From the NCBI GenBank assembly GCA_937927975.1, contig CALEZT010000197.1, forward strand, positions 1-64,000: a stretch of DNA of 64,000 nt, in the 5' to 3' direction. The position numbers were made by a program, and so were the translations under genes. A model generated the notes under the pieces. It made no database searches and had not been told where the DNA came from. It saw only the letters and a list, made by a program, of their open reading frames with translations. Of this stretch, positions 41,419 through 50,869 are shown in pieces (position 1 is the stretch's first letter; every line of letters begins with the position of its first letter). This stretch comes from an uncultured Phycisphaerales bacterium. GTDB taxonomy: Bacteria > Planctomycetota > Phycisphaerae > Sedimentisphaerales > Anaerobacaceae.

Positions 41419-44400
41419 CTACCGAATCGAAGTCTTGCAGCGAACCGGGCCCAGCAGGCCGGATTCGAGCAGGGGGGAGTCTTTCGTGTAAGGGTTCCAC
41501 GTGGTCCAGGTGATCCGTTCCTCAAGCGGCAGCGACTGGTCACCGATCAAGCGGTTCGGCCAGAGGTTGGCGACGGTGATCTCCAGAACGTTCTCGCCGG
41601 GCTTGACGGCGTCTGTGATTTCCACCTGAAACGGGGCTTTCCAGAGAACGCCGAGGTCCTTGCCGTTGAGTTTCACCTGCGCCATGACTTCCACGTGGCC
41701 CAGGTCGAGCTGCCATGGCAATTTCCCAACTCTGGCCGGGTCCAGCATGAACTGCGTGCGGTAGGTAGCCTGTCCGCTGAAGTGCTTCACGCCTGGGTCC
41801 GAGTGCTTCGACCAATCGACGAGCGTATCGAGGACGATCCTTTCCGGCGCACCTCGCTGCGGCTCGAATCGGACCTCCCACGGGCCGGTGATCTCAATCT
41901 CCAACACCAGGCTCTGTGACGAATCGCGAGAGGCGATTCTCCCGCCAAGCGGCTTTCTGTCGAACACCACGAAGACCGAGCCGCAAGGTTCCAGAGGCAG
42001 TTCCAGCCGCGTGCGTTTATCCTTCACAAAGGACCGTCCGGCGGAACGCACCTTGCCTGTCATCGGGTCCCAGATCTCAGGTTGTTTTCCGGTGACGCGA
42101 AACGCGCAGTTCGCCACGACCGGCTGATCGGATGGATTGGCGACGAAATAGATGTCTGTGTCGCCGTCGCGACGATGAGTGTATCGCAGATTCACGTCGG
42201 ACTCGAAGTCCGGCGGGACGCCCATCTTGCCGAGCACTTCTGCGACCAGATCGTAGTCGCAGTACAGATCGGGATATTTCTGCAAGCCGCCTGTCGTATC
42301 GATCCTGCCCCAGGGGGCCATGCCCATCTCGCCCAGTTCCATGGCGGCCTGCCAGTTTGCCCCGTCCGATTCGGCGCTCTGCCATTGACGATCCGTCGGA
42401 AAGGTCAGTACGCGACCGTCTTTGAAGCGGATGACCAAGGCTCCGAGCAGGCCCGCCGGATTGGGCGACTGCCCCCCGTTTTCTGCACGGACGCTCAACA
42501 AATTGTCGCCGGCTTTCAGGTCCTTCGTGAGATCGAAGGCATAGAGTTGTTTGAAACTGTCGCCTTGTCCGACCGACTTGCCGTTTACTCGCAGTTCGAA
42601 TGCGTTGTCGGCGGTGAGCAGGATTCTCGCCGATTCGACCTGTGCATTCCCTTCGAGCGTGAACGTCCGACGGAAGAACCTTGCGCCCACCGGGGCGATG
42701 GCAGCCGGGTTGCCCTCCGAGTGCCAGATCCAGCGGGCGCTGGCAGGCAGAGGCAGTGACTCGGACTTGCGCGGTGCGGCCGGCCTTGTCGCGATGGTGC
42801 GCCCTTTGCCCACTCGACGCTCCGCAGGCTCATCTGAGAGGGAGCCAGACGCCCACAACTGGGCGGACAAGTCCCAGATCTCCCGGTCGCATTGCGGGTA
42901 ATTGGCCAGGCCGGGGGCGCTGGTCGGGGCCGGGCCGATCACCGTCGCGCCGGCTGCGACCAGGTCCCGGATCTTGCGGAGCAGTTCTGGGGTCATGGTT
43001 TGGAGATCGGACAGGACCAACACTCGATAGGCGGCTCCGCTTGACAGAACCACCTGTCCGTTCTTGACGGTGCTTCCGGCCAGAAGCGTCTCAGGGGCGC
43101 AGCCGTCGAAGTTGTAGCCCTTGCGATCACGGAGAGGGCCCGATCCGTTCATCGCAGAGGCCGGCGGGCGAAAGACATGCGGCGCGCCCTCGGGGGCCAG
43201 GTAGCAGATGTCCGCAACGGTTTGGCCTCGCTGCAGCAAGGCCTGGCACCGCGCCAGGTATTGATGCCACGCGCCGATCATCGGCCACCATGTTTGGGTT
43301 CGTTCGTAATGGACGCCGTAGGGGCCCATCGTCATGCCGGGCCGGCGGTCAAGCCAGGGTTGGTGTGCGAAGCGGTGGAAGACCAGGCGGTTGATCCCCA
43401 TGCAGAAGGCCCAGTCCGCCTGTCGCTTCATGTTTCCCGGATGGAGCCGCCAGGCTTCCTTGCTGTCGGAGGTGAAGGCCTCGGCTGCGACGATCGGCCG
43501 GCCGAGCGTGTGGGCAATCGAGGTCGCCTCGATGCAACTGAATGCCGAATCGAAGCCGTAACCCTCGGCCCAGAACTCGCACATCGGGATGTCCGCGACG
43601 CCGCCAAGACTGAGATCCGAGCAGGGATTCATGTCGTAGGGCTCGATGGAGAGACCGAAACCATGCTTGCGGCCAAGGGCCTTGAGACGCTGGGCGTGGT
43701 TCTCGATCACGAGTTCCTGGGCGGTCTGTCGCAGGTCCCAGAGGAATCGCTCGGAGACTTCGAGGCTCTCCACGACCCGGCCTGTCATCGCAGGGAGGTA
43801 CCGCAGCGGGTCGTAACCGCGTCGTCGCTGAAACTCGCTGCGGAACTTCTCGCTCCAATTCTGCGAGCCCATCTCCCAACTGTCGATATGCAGCATCGTC
43901 CAGCCGGTCTTGCGGTCGGTGGGACGTGGCCCGATCTCTCGCAGCAACGTGCCGACGAAAGCGTCGAAATGGGCGTCGAGCGCCGCCGGATCGAACTTGT
44001 CGCATTCGAAACCGAGTCCCGGCTGCGGCGCGGGTCGTGTGTTCGCGCCGGTGGTCGTTCGACCGAAACGCAGGATGGTCCATTCCCCCTCAGGGACATC
44101 CCACGCGAGCCGCCCGTTCGGATCGAGACGATCCGTCAGGTCGATGATTCTATCCGATGCGATCGCAGGGAGCGTCGGGTCTTGCGACGGGGCAGGGATA
44201 TAGGGTTTGACGCCCGGCTGCGACGAGTAAGGCGCTCGCACGTAGAGGGCCTTGTCGTCCAGGTCGGTAATCCCCGGTCCGTCCGGCGGGGTCGGAAACG
44301 CCAACACGGCGACATCCCGGTAGAATCCGCTCCGCAGCGGCTCCAATTCCGGCGGCACGGGACCGAAGAAGGGTGGACGAGGTTTCGGCTGCGGCAGGAT

Positions 44401-44901
44401 TTCGTTGAACTGCCGCCTGCCGGTCACTTTGGTTTCGCTGGCAACGAGGTGCTGCATGGATTGTTCGACTTTGACCCAGGGGCCGCCGCTGCCGGTCCAG
44501 CCGGGGCCGGCATTGAGCGTCATCTGCAGGCCCAGACGTTCGGCCTCAGTGACGGCGTGCTTGAACAACGTCCGCCAGGATTCGCTCATGAATCGGACTG
44601 GGCCGCGGGGGACGCCCACGTCAACCTCCATGAGGATCACCCCGCCGATGTCGGCCTGCTTCATCGCCTCCAGGTCCGCGGTGATTCCCTCGCGACTGAG
44701 GTTGCCATCCATGAAGAACCAGTAGACCCACGGCCGGGCGGAGGCGGGTGGTTCGCGGAAGTCCGCCCCGAGATCACGAGCCCAGACCTCCGAACAGGCG
44801 ACCATCGTCAGAAGCACGACGCCTATTCGAAGCAGTGCGTTTGAGAGTCTCAAATCGGGGAAATGGTCTGCCGCTGTACGGAGTCGTTCTGTCCGCTTCA
44901 T
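41419..44901 (-). CDS. GH106-like alpha-L-rhamnosidase, exported
   Basis: The protein has 1160 residues. A hydrophobic segment (LLRIGVVLLTMVACSEVWA) lies near the N-terminus, so it is probably exported. The barrel begins with ARPWVYWFFMDGNLSREGITADLEAMKQADIGGVILMEVD, the GH106 opening. LTLNAGPGWTGSGGPWV-like and LHIDSWEMGSQNW (acidic candidates) follow. Beta domains occupy residues ~700-1150, including a jelly-roll region (FRRTFTLEGNAQVESARI). Known members release alpha-L-rhamnose. This would suit a rhamnose-containing plant or algal glycan, together with the neighbouring GH29, GH109 and GH127 enzymes. It begins 35 bp downstream of the type VII-like operon's end, on the same strand. Confidence 0.82.
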   Translation of the reverse strand: MKRTERLRTAADHFPDLRLSNALLRIGVVLLTMVACSEVWARDLGADFREPPASARPWVYWFFMDGNLSREGITADLEAMKQADIGGVILMEVDVGVPRGPVRFMSESWRTLFKHAVTEAERLGLQMTLNAGPGWTGSGGPWVKVEQSMQHLVASETKVTGRRQFNEILPQPKPRPPFFGPVPPELEPLRSGFYRDVAVLAFPTPPDGPGITDLDDKALYVRAPYSSQPGVKPYIPAPSQDPTLPAIASDRIIDLTDRLDPNGRLAWDVPEGEWTILRFGRTTTGANTRPAPQPGLGFECDKFDPAALDAHFDAFVGTLLREIGPRPTDRKTGWTMLHIDSWEMGSQNWSEKFRSEFQRRRGYDPLRYLPAMTGRVVESLEVSERFLWDLRQTAQELVIENHAQRLKALGRKHGFGLSIEPYDMNPCSDLSLGGVADIPMCEFWAEGYGFDSAFSCIEATSIAHTLGRPIVAAEAFTSDSKEAWRLHPGNMKRQADWAFCMGINRLVFHRFAHQPWLDRRPGMTMGPYGVHYERTQTWWPMIGAWHQYLARCQALLQRGQTVADICYLAPEGAPHVFRPPASAMNGSGPLRDRKGYNFDGCAPETLLAGSTVKNGQVVLSSGAAYRVLVLSDLQTMTPELLRKIRDLVAAGATVIGPAPTSAPGLANYPQCDREIWDLSAQLWASGSLSDEPAERRVGKGRTIATRPAAPRKSESLPLPASARWIWHSEGNPAAIAPVGARFFRRTFTLEGNAQVESARILLTADNAFELRVNGKSVGQGDSFKQLYAFDLTKDLKAGDNLLSVRAENGGQSPNPAGLLGALVIRFKDGRVLTFPTDRQWQSAESDGANWQAAMELGEMGMAPWGRIDTTGGLQKYPDLYCDYDLVAEVLGKMGVPPDFESDVNLRYTHRRDGDTDIYFVANPSDQPVVANCAFRVTGKQPEIWDPMTGKVRSAGRSFVKDKRTRLELPLEPCGSVFVVFDRKPLGGRIASRDSSQSLVLEIEITGPWEVRFEPQRGAPERIVLDTLVDWSKHSDPGVKHFSGQATYRTQFMLDPARVGKLPWQLDLGHVEVMAQVKLNGKDLGVLWKAPFQVEITDAVKPGENVLEITVANLWPNRLIGDQSLPLEERITWTTWNPYTKDSPLLESGLLGPVRCKTSIR

Positions 44902-44929
44902 CCTTTGCGTTCCTCTGCGTCCTTTGCGG

Positions 44930-47900
44930 TTAGACAGTTCTCTTCGACAGTTTCTTGCCGGCTTCCTCCAGCCAGTCGTTCAGGATCGCGGCGTACGGCC
45001 GGAACCGCTCCATGCCGCCTTGCTCTTCGCTGTGGAGCAGGGCCCGGTGCAGGCCGAGCTGGTTGGCGATGGGCGAATCGATCAGGTTGCTCGAATCGGC
45101 TGTGCTCATCTGGAACAGCACGCGATGGTCGAACTCGTGGATTGTCGCGCGATCGAGGGTCCGCTCCAGTGTGCTGAGCGTGTTGGCCCAGACCAGCGTG
45201 TGGATACCGACGGTGGGGCCTTCGCGCAGCAGGTCGGCGAACTGTACGTCACAGCGGGGCGCCGCTTCCTCATCGCGAGAGAGGCTGAACATGTCTTCGC
45301 TTCGGCGCAGCATTCGGTATCGTTGCAGGCCAAAGATCATCAGGAAGGTGGAGCAAGCGTCGTGCCGGCTCTCTTGAACCCTCGCATCGACCTGGCGCGC
45401 CAGTTCGGCGATCGCGTCAACGACATCGTGCCATCCGACGTTGCGGCATTCATGCGGGATCGCGGCCGCGATTCGTTCGAACGCTCCTGCCCCTGCGGAA
45501 TCAGGCGTGATTCCATCCAGAATGAGGAATCGGGCCGCGGAGGGAGAGAGCTGCGCCGCCAGGCTCAGGATCGCGGCGCTCATCAGGTTCTTCGCAAGGT
45601 CGTCCCGCTGGCCGACGATCAGGACGTTGGAACCGCTCTGACGGCGGAACGCCACCGCGGTGGGCTCCTTGATCGTCACCGGAGCGCCCAGCCAGATTCG
45701 CGGGGCTGTCGCATCCATGGGGGTGCGGCCGTCCAGGCAGGCCTCCAACTGGCGGTTCTCTCGAATGTCGGCCGGCGCGCTGCCCTCGAAGACGATGGCC
45801 GGTTCTGGTGCGGGCGATACGTGCGTTGCTCCCAGACGCTCACGAATTCGACTCAGATAACCGTCGCGAGTCGCGTCGGCCAGCCAGGCGGTCTGGAAGG
45901 GACTGTTGCCTGTGAGCCGGCCGCCGGCGTCGTTGTAGATCGCTTCGCCGGGTCGGGAGAGCAGGCGGGCCGCCATGTTGTCGTCGTCGAGGATGAGCTG
46001 GGAATCCGCGTCCGAGCACTGCAGTGCGATTCGAATGGCCATCTGGCCGATCGTGCTGCGGGCCAGGCCGAAGACGCCGCCCAGGGTTTGAGAGCCGAGC
46101 ACCACGTGGATGCCGAACGCGCGGCCCTGGCGGACGAGCTGTTCGAGCAGGACCGCGGCGTCCTGGGCGAGCTTGTCGTCGTCGGCGAAGAAGACCTGGA
46201 ATTCGTCCACGATGAGCACGGTGCGCGGCATGGGTTTGCCGGTCGCTTTGCGATAGGCGGCCAGGTCCTGCACGCCAGCCTGGCGGAAGAGGTCGCCCCG
46301 ACGGGTCATCTCCGCGTCCAGACGCTGGAGAATGCTCAGGCCGAACTCGCGGTCGCTCTCGATTGCGATCGCGCGGGCGTGCGGCAGATGGTTCGTCGCG
46401 TAGGTCTTGAATTCGACGCCTTGCTTGAAGTCGATCAGGTACAGTTCGACCTGGTCCGGCGCGTACCACAGGGCCAGGTTCGTGACCATCACGTGCAGAA
46501 GGGTCGATTTACCCGAACCGGTCTTGCCGGCGATGAGCATGTGCTGCGCGACGCCGCGGCCCAGGGACAGGTGCTGCAATCGCGTCGCGCCGGTGCGGCC
46601 CAGCGGGACGCGAAGCTCCGAACTGCTGTTGAGCGACCAGAACTCGTCCTCGGTCGGCGCGATGGCGGTGAAGGGGACCTCGACCCGTGCGGAGGCTGCG
46701 CCCGCCTTGCCGATCGCGTGCATGGCCCGGGTGAGCGCGTCTTCGTCCGGCGGAGTGTCCAGGACGAGGGGGAACTGCCTGAGCACGTCGTCCCGCCAGA
46801 CGAATCGGCCATCTTCGTACGCCAAATGGACGCTGGCGGCGCAGATGTCCCGCATGTCCACGCCGCTGGGCAGGTCGGCCCGCGTGTCGTAGGCGATCAG
46901 GGTGTGGACGCCGCAGCGGGGGCCGCTGTGGATGACGCTGCTCAGTCGTCGGGCGGTCTCTTCGCTGAAGTTGCGGGGGAAATCGGCGATCACCAGGAAC
47001 CGGTAGGGTTCCGCGAGCTCGCCCGCCTGGCGATTGTACTCCTCGATGGTCTCGAACTCGTTGCGGAGGTACTTCTGGATGACGTTCTCCATGTGCTCGG
47101 TGAGGTCTTCGAGCTGTTCCTGGATCTGCTGAGGCTCGGTCCAGATTCGGCCCCCGACGAGCGATTCGAGATAGTCGCCTGCGTGCATGAAACCCGCGAA
47201 ACTCTCGCCCAGACCCACGGGATCGAAGATCGTGAATCTCGCCTGTCCCGGCGGGAACGACGCGAACAGACGCATCATCACCGCACGAAGCGTGTCGATG
47301 GCCTGCTGGCGTCCTTCCCTCGGATATTCCAGCAGCAGCGAGCAATGGTCGGGGAATTCGAGCATGGCCGGCAGCGAGGCGGATCGTGCCGCGTCGAGCA
47401 TCGAGCCGGCTCTCGCAGTCACCGAATCGGCCAGACGTCCGAAGTCCACATCGATCGCAGCGAACCGTGCCCCGGCCGGCGGCGTCTGAGACGGGGTCCA
47501 GGATTCGCCGAGCAGATGGTCCCATGGGCCCGCGGCCCGCTTGTCCAGGCCCGCCGTGCTGCGAAGCAGCGCATCGATGCGGGTCAGGCCTTCGTCCCAC
47601 CGATCCTCCAAAGATTTACGGGCAGTCCGGTACTTGCTCTCGCAAGCTGCCATCTCGTCGTCGAATCGTTTCTGGATCTCATCAAGGCTTCGCTGGGACT
47701 GACGCTCGAATTCGGTCTTCTCCCGCTGGTAGAGTTCCTGGGCCTTCTGGACGGTCTGGTCGCGACTCTCTCTAAGGTTGTTCAGAAGTTCCTGTCGCTG
47801 GTCTTCGACCTGACGCAGCGAGATGGCCTGTTGTTTGGCGAGATTGGCCTTGGTGGTCTCGTAGGTTGTCTCGGTTCTCCTGAGTTCCGCTTGTTTCTGC

Positions 47901-48868
47901 TCGACCGACGCGAGCCATTCCTTTTCGATCTGGTCCAGCGTCTGGGCGGAGTGCTTTCCCAGCGCCATGCGGGCCGCCATCAAGGCGACCTGGAATTCCC
48001 CATAGATCCGCCGGGCCTGGGACTGGCCTCGCTTCCACAAGATACGATCGCCCACGACGATCAGCACGCTCGCGAGAGCCAACGCAATCGGCGCGATTAC
48101 CGTCACGGAGACGTTCTGCAGATGCAGAATGCCCAACGGTATGCCGACCGCGCCCAGGAGTCCTCCAGCAAACAACACCGGTCGAACGCCCACGAACAAC
48201 TGCGCGGTGCGGAGGTTGCGAAGCTCGATCAGATGCTGTTCGGCCAAAGCCTGCTGTGAACGGAGGACCTCGGCAGGGTCCTGGTCGTCGCCGGTGTCGG
48301 CGCCATGGGTGCCGCTGGGCGTCAGATCACGGCAGCGGTATTGGCGGATGAGGTGGTTGGCCTGCGCGTCGAGGTTGTCGAGCTGTCGCTGGATTTCCTC
48401 TGTCTTGGTCTTGGCCTCGAAGCTCTTCTGTTTTCTCTTGGTCGCGGCGCCCTCGGCGACGAACTCGATTTCGAGCAGTTGATCCTGCTTCTCTTTTTCC
48501 GCTTTGCTTTCGAGTTCCGCGGCGGTTTGCATGACTCTCTTTCGACGCTGCTGGATCTCGACCTTCAGGGCGCTGAGCCGGCCTTCGTATTCGGATTCGG
48601 CATCCTTGATCTGAGTCTCGGATTCCCGCTGGACCTCCTGGACCTTGAGCCGCAGTTCCCTTTCGATCTTCTCCTTGTCGATGTCGAATCGGCGCTGCGC
48701 CTCGCTGCGGGCGGTGGCGTACTGCGATTCGATCTCGGACTCCAGAGGTTCGACCGCTGAGGCGGAGAGTTCGACCACTTCCGCCAGAGCCCGGCGGAGC
48801 AGACTCGTATACTTGCCATTCCCTCGGTGCCCGACATCGTGACCAGGCGTCGTCAGATCGTTCATCAT
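44930..48868 (-). CDS. Large coiled-coil FtsK/SpoIIIE-type ATPase (type VII-like secretion motor)
   Basis: The protein has 1312 residues. ATG 48868 overlaps the stop of the preceding small gene. It opens with ~150 residues of coiled coil and two membrane segments near 225-285 (PVLFAGGLLGAVGIPLGIL; IAPIALALASVLIVVG). A second coiled coil spans ~305-450. FtsK-like domains follow. The first intact one has Walker A GKTGSGKSTLL (~785) and Walker B TVLIVDEFQVFF (~885). A C-terminal copy has a degenerate P-loop (VGQRDDLAKN). EssC/EccC motors have the same multi-ATPase plan. Co-encoding with a WXG100-like protein supports secretion rather than chromosome segregation. Confidence 0.85.
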   Translation of the reverse strand: MMNDLTTPGHDVGHRGNGKYTSLLRRALAEVVELSASAVEPLESEIESQYATARSEAQRRFDIDKEKIERELRLKVQEVQRESETQIKDAESEYEGRLSALKVEIQQRRKRVMQTAAELESKAEKEKQDQLLEIEFVAEGAATKRKQKSFEAKTKTEEIQRQLDNLDAQANHLIRQYRCRDLTPSGTHGADTGDDQDPAEVLRSQQALAEQHLIELRNLRTAQLFVGVRPVLFAGGLLGAVGIPLGILHLQNVSVTVIAPIALALASVLIVVGDRILWKRGQSQARRIYGEFQVALMAARMALGKHSAQTLDQIEKEWLASVEQKQAELRRTETTYETTKANLAKQQAISLRQVEDQRQELLNNLRESRDQTVQKAQELYQREKTEFERQSQRSLDEIQKRFDDEMAACESKYRTARKSLEDRWDEGLTRIDALLRSTAGLDKRAAGPWDHLLGESWTPSQTPPAGARFAAIDVDFGRLADSVTARAGSMLDAARSASLPAMLEFPDHCSLLLEYPREGRQQAIDTLRAVMMRLFASFPPGQARFTIFDPVGLGESFAGFMHAGDYLESLVGGRIWTEPQQIQEQLEDLTEHMENVIQKYLRNEFETIEEYNRQAGELAEPYRFLVIADFPRNFSEETARRLSSVIHSGPRCGVHTLIAYDTRADLPSGVDMRDICAASVHLAYEDGRFVWRDDVLRQFPLVLDTPPDEDALTRAMHAIGKAGAASARVEVPFTAIAPTEDEFWSLNSSSELRVPLGRTGATRLQHLSLGRGVAQHMLIAGKTGSGKSTLLHVMVTNLALWYAPDQVELYLIDFKQGVEFKTYATNHLPHARAIAIESDREFGLSILQRLDAEMTRRGDLFRQAGVQDLAAYRKATGKPMPRTVLIVDEFQVFFADDDKLAQDAAVLLEQLVRQGRAFGIHVVLGSQTLGGVFGLARSTIGQMAIRIALQCSDADSQLILDDDNMAARLLSRPGEAIYNDAGGRLTGNSPFQTAWLADATRDGYLSRIRERLGATHVSPAPEPAIVFEGSAPADIRENRQLEACLDGRTPMDATAPRIWLGAPVTIKEPTAVAFRRQSGSNVLIVGQRDDLAKNLMSAAILSLAAQLSPSAARFLILDGITPDSAGAGAFERIAAAIPHECRNVGWHDVVDAIAELARQVDARVQESRHDACSTFLMIFGLQRYRMLRRSEDMFSLSRDEEAAPRCDVQFADLLREGPTVGIHTLVWANTLSTLERTLDRATIHEFDHRVLFQMSTADSSNLIDSPIANQLGLHRALLHSEEQGGMERFRPYAAILNDWLEEAGKKLSKRTV

Positions 48869-49098
48869 AGACCGTGATCCTTCGCGTCTCCGCAATCGTG
48901 TTCGGCTCTGTCGATCAGGCCGGCCATGCGTTCCATCGCCACCGTCGCGGCGCGGATGCTCGCCTCCAGCGGCGTGATGTACTTCTTGTCGAAATGCAAG
49001 CAGTTGTCATCCCGCCAGACCTCTCGCACCCGCTGCCAATCGGAGAGGAGCTTCTTGGTCGCCTGCACCAGTTTGGCCCGACTGTCGGCGGTGCTCAT
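48865..49098 (-). CDS. Small helical protein of the FtsK operon
   Basis: The protein has 77 residues. ATG 49098 overlaps the previous stop as ATGA and its own stop overlaps the ATPase start. It is helical with a conserved-looking WQRVREVWRDDNCLHFDKKYI region, then ARAATVAMERM-like repeats. It might be a second WXG100-type partner or adaptor, since its length and helix-turn-helix-hairpin shape fit. The W-x-R...W-R-D pattern does not match the canonical WxG turn. Function is unknown. Confidence 0.7.
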   Translation of the reverse strand: MSTADSRAKLVQATKKLLSDWQRVREVWRDDNCLHFDKKYITPLEASIRAATVAMERMAGLIDRAEHDCGDAKDHGL

Positions 49099-49724
49099 TC
49101 GCTCGACTCCTTCGGTTCGGGATCGCCATCCACCTGGGCCTGGGTCTCGGCCCTTTCGGTCTCCACAGGCGGCATCGCGTACGTCTGAACGGTCGTGCTC
49201 TCGATGCTCTCGTGCGGCGTCGCGGCCATCTCCGGCGGCGCGACGGCTACGTACCGCTCCAACGCCGTGACCATGCGATCGAGACTCGCGCAGGCGTTGG
49301 GGATCTCGACCTCGAGGGCGTTGAGCAGGCCGTGAACGGCGCCTTTGTAGTCCAACGATTCCCTCTCGATCTGGCGGCAGTACATGCCGGTCAGTCGAAA
49401 TCGATTTTCGGCGTCCCGAAGCCGCTTCTCCGCGATCTGCACGGCTCGCCTTTCCTCGACGCAGGAGCTGCGAGTGCCGGCGATGGCTCGATCCAGGACC
49501 TCCCGCTGCTTGAGGGCAAGCTTGGCCTGATTGTACTTGGCGGTTCGCGTCTGGACCTGGATTTTCCAGTATCGATGCCGGTCCTCGCGGAGCCATTGAA
49601 TCGATCGCTGAATGTCCGTGGTCGCTTCGTCGAGGGCCACCGCCGCGACAGAGGCGAACGTGGCCAGCGAGGCTCGGAACTCGGTCAGGACTGCGGAGGA
49701 ATCGACTCTCGCTTGCCGGCTCAT
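49095..49724 (-). CDS. Coiled-coil protein of the type VII-like operon
   Basis: The protein has 209 residues. ATG 49724 has AGGAG upstream and follows the WXG100-like gene by 9 bp. Residues ~1-150 are almost continuous helix (DIQRSIQWLREDRHRYWK; AVQIAEKRLRDAENRF). The C-terminal 55 residues are acidic, Pro/Glu-rich and unstructured. No signal or membrane segment is present. Its position between the WXG100-like protein and the ATPase suggests a chaperone, scaffold or secreted partner. Confidence 0.7.
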   Translation of the reverse strand: MSRQARVDSSAVLTEFRASLATFASVAAVALDEATTDIQRSIQWLREDRHRYWKIQVQTRTAKYNQAKLALKQREVLDRAIAGTRSSCVEERRAVQIAEKRLRDAENRFRLTGMYCRQIERESLDYKGAVHGLLNALEVEIPNACASLDRMVTALERYVAVAPPEMAATPHESIESTTVQTYAMPPVETERAETQAQVDGDPEPKESSE

Positions 49725-49733
49725 CGCGGTCTC

Positions 49734-50006
49734 CTAACGCTGCTGCAGATAATCTTCAATGTGCCTGGCCTTCTTCGCCAGAAACGCCGCGTGCTGGCCG
49801 GAGGCGTCCAGGAAACGGCCCAGCGTCTTGACCGTCTGATCGAACTCCTGGGCGAATCGCTTCTGCTCCTGATCGACCCAGGTTCGTTCGAGCTCCCTCA
49901 TGCGGGACTGCAAGCCCACGATCAGGGTCTCCAGGTCCGAGTTGAACCGGGTCAAGTCCCGGGCAAATCGCCGCAATTCCGCAGGGTCAACATTCGCCTT
50001 GGCCAT
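49734..50006 (-). CDS. WXG100-like (ESAT-6-type) small helical protein
   Basis: The protein has 90 residues. ATG 50006 is chosen because GGAG lies six bases upstream, whereas the earlier ATG 50012 has no room for a site. It folds as a helical hairpin with a turn at W43-V44-D45 (ERTWVDQEQKRFAQEFD) in place of WxG. It ends with a YLQQR tail rather than a recognisable Yxxx(D/E) signal. Planctomycete homologues with this layout lie beside FtsK-type ATPases. It is the likely substrate or subunit of the locus. Its operon is driven by a TATAAT promoter just upstream. Confidence 0.78.
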   Translation of the reverse strand: MAKANVDPAELRRFARDLTRFNSDLETLIVGLQSRMRELERTWVDQEQKRFAQEFDQTVKTLGRFLDASGQHAAFLAKKARHIEDYLQQR

Positions 50007-50040
50007 GAGCATCTCCGTATTTCGCTGTCGTCATGCATCC

Positions 50041-50069
50041 ATTATAGCGGATTGGGACCGTGGACGCCA
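50041..50069 (-). promoter_or_regulatory. Promoter of the WXG100-like/FtsK operon
   Basis: On the minus strand a perfect TATAAT -10 (50046-50041) sits ~34 bases before the first start. The -35 (50069-50064, TGGCGT) at 17-bp spacing is weak, so an activator may be needed. Confidence 0.5.
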
Positions 50070-50197
50070 CGGATTCTGAACTCCGGTCGTTCGCTTGTCT
50101 GCGACACAGGTTCGTTGTAGGATCACCCAGGTGCCTGTGCCGCCGGAGGCGCCGGCGCGAACGAATCCTGCTCAGGAAGGTTGATAGGAACGAGAAT

Positions 50198-50824
50198 ATG
50201 GGAACCACGCTTTGTCGTCTGTTGGCGATCCTCACGTTTGGTCTCGGTGCTCAGGCTGCCATGGCCGATTCCATCGATGCGCCACCGTTCGCGGGGGAGA
50301 GATCAGCCTTCCATTCCTACGACCATTACGACTTCACCTACGATGGACGGCCCTGCATCGTCGTGACGCCAAAGGTCGTTGCCGAGGACAAGCCCTGGAT
50401 CTGGCGGGCGAGGTTCTTCAACGAGTTGCTGATGGTGCTCCGGCAGTACCGGTTTTCGGTCATTCACTTCAACAACGGGCTGCATGGCATGGGGTACACT
50501 TCGGCCCAGTATCGCCGGGGATTCGCGAAGCTGATGGGGACGCTGCGGGAACATGGGCAGGGGGCCAAGCTCATCTGGGCGTCGACGACTCCAGTCCGCA
50601 AACGCGGCGCTCTGTCGGAGTTGGACGAGGCCACCGAGACGGTCAAGGAGCGGAACCGGATCGCTGCGGATTTCGTCGACCGGGCGGGCGTTCCGACGAA
50701 CGACCTTTTCGGCGTCGGGCTCAACCACCCCGAGTACTACTCCGAAGACGGGGTCCACCACAACGCCCAGGGTCGGGCCATCCAAGCCAGGCAGGTCATC
50801 CAGGCTGTCGAGCAGCGTCTATAA
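50198..50824 (+). CDS. Chimeric remnant: alpha/beta-hydrolase head joined to SGNH-hydrolase tail
   Basis: The protein has 208 residues. ATG 50198 gives a signal peptide (LLAILTFGLGAQAAMA). The first ~60 mature residues (FHSYDHYDFTYDGRPCIVVTPKVVAEDKPWIWRARFF) match the start of an exported planctomycete alpha/beta hydrolase. From ~75 on (VIHFNNGLHGMGY; IWASTTPVRK; DGVHHNAQG) it matches only the C-terminal half of an SGNH/GDSL hydrolase. Both the alpha/beta-hydrolase core and the SGNH GDS-serine block are missing. An in-frame internal deletion of a fused two-domain gene is the simplest explanation. It is probably catalytically dead. Confidence 0.65.
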   Translation: MGTTLCRLLAILTFGLGAQAAMADSIDAPPFAGERSAFHSYDHYDFTYDGRPCIVVTPKVVAEDKPWIWRARFFNELLMVLRQYRFSVIHFNNGLHGMGYTSAQYRRGFAKLMGTLREHGQGAKLIWASTTPVRKRGALSELDEATETVKERNRIAADFVDRAGVPTNDLFGVGLNHPEYYSEDGVHHNAQGRAIQARQVIQAVEQRL

Positions 50825-50869
50825 TCCTCGCGTCGGCTCTCACGGCTTCTTCGCCGGCGGGAGGCCCGC

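Noticed and set aside
44924..48259. A 1111-residue open frame on the plus strand opposite the FtsK-type ATPase
   Set aside because: It is a codon-bias shadow: no binding site or motif, while the minus strand shows Walker A and B motifs.
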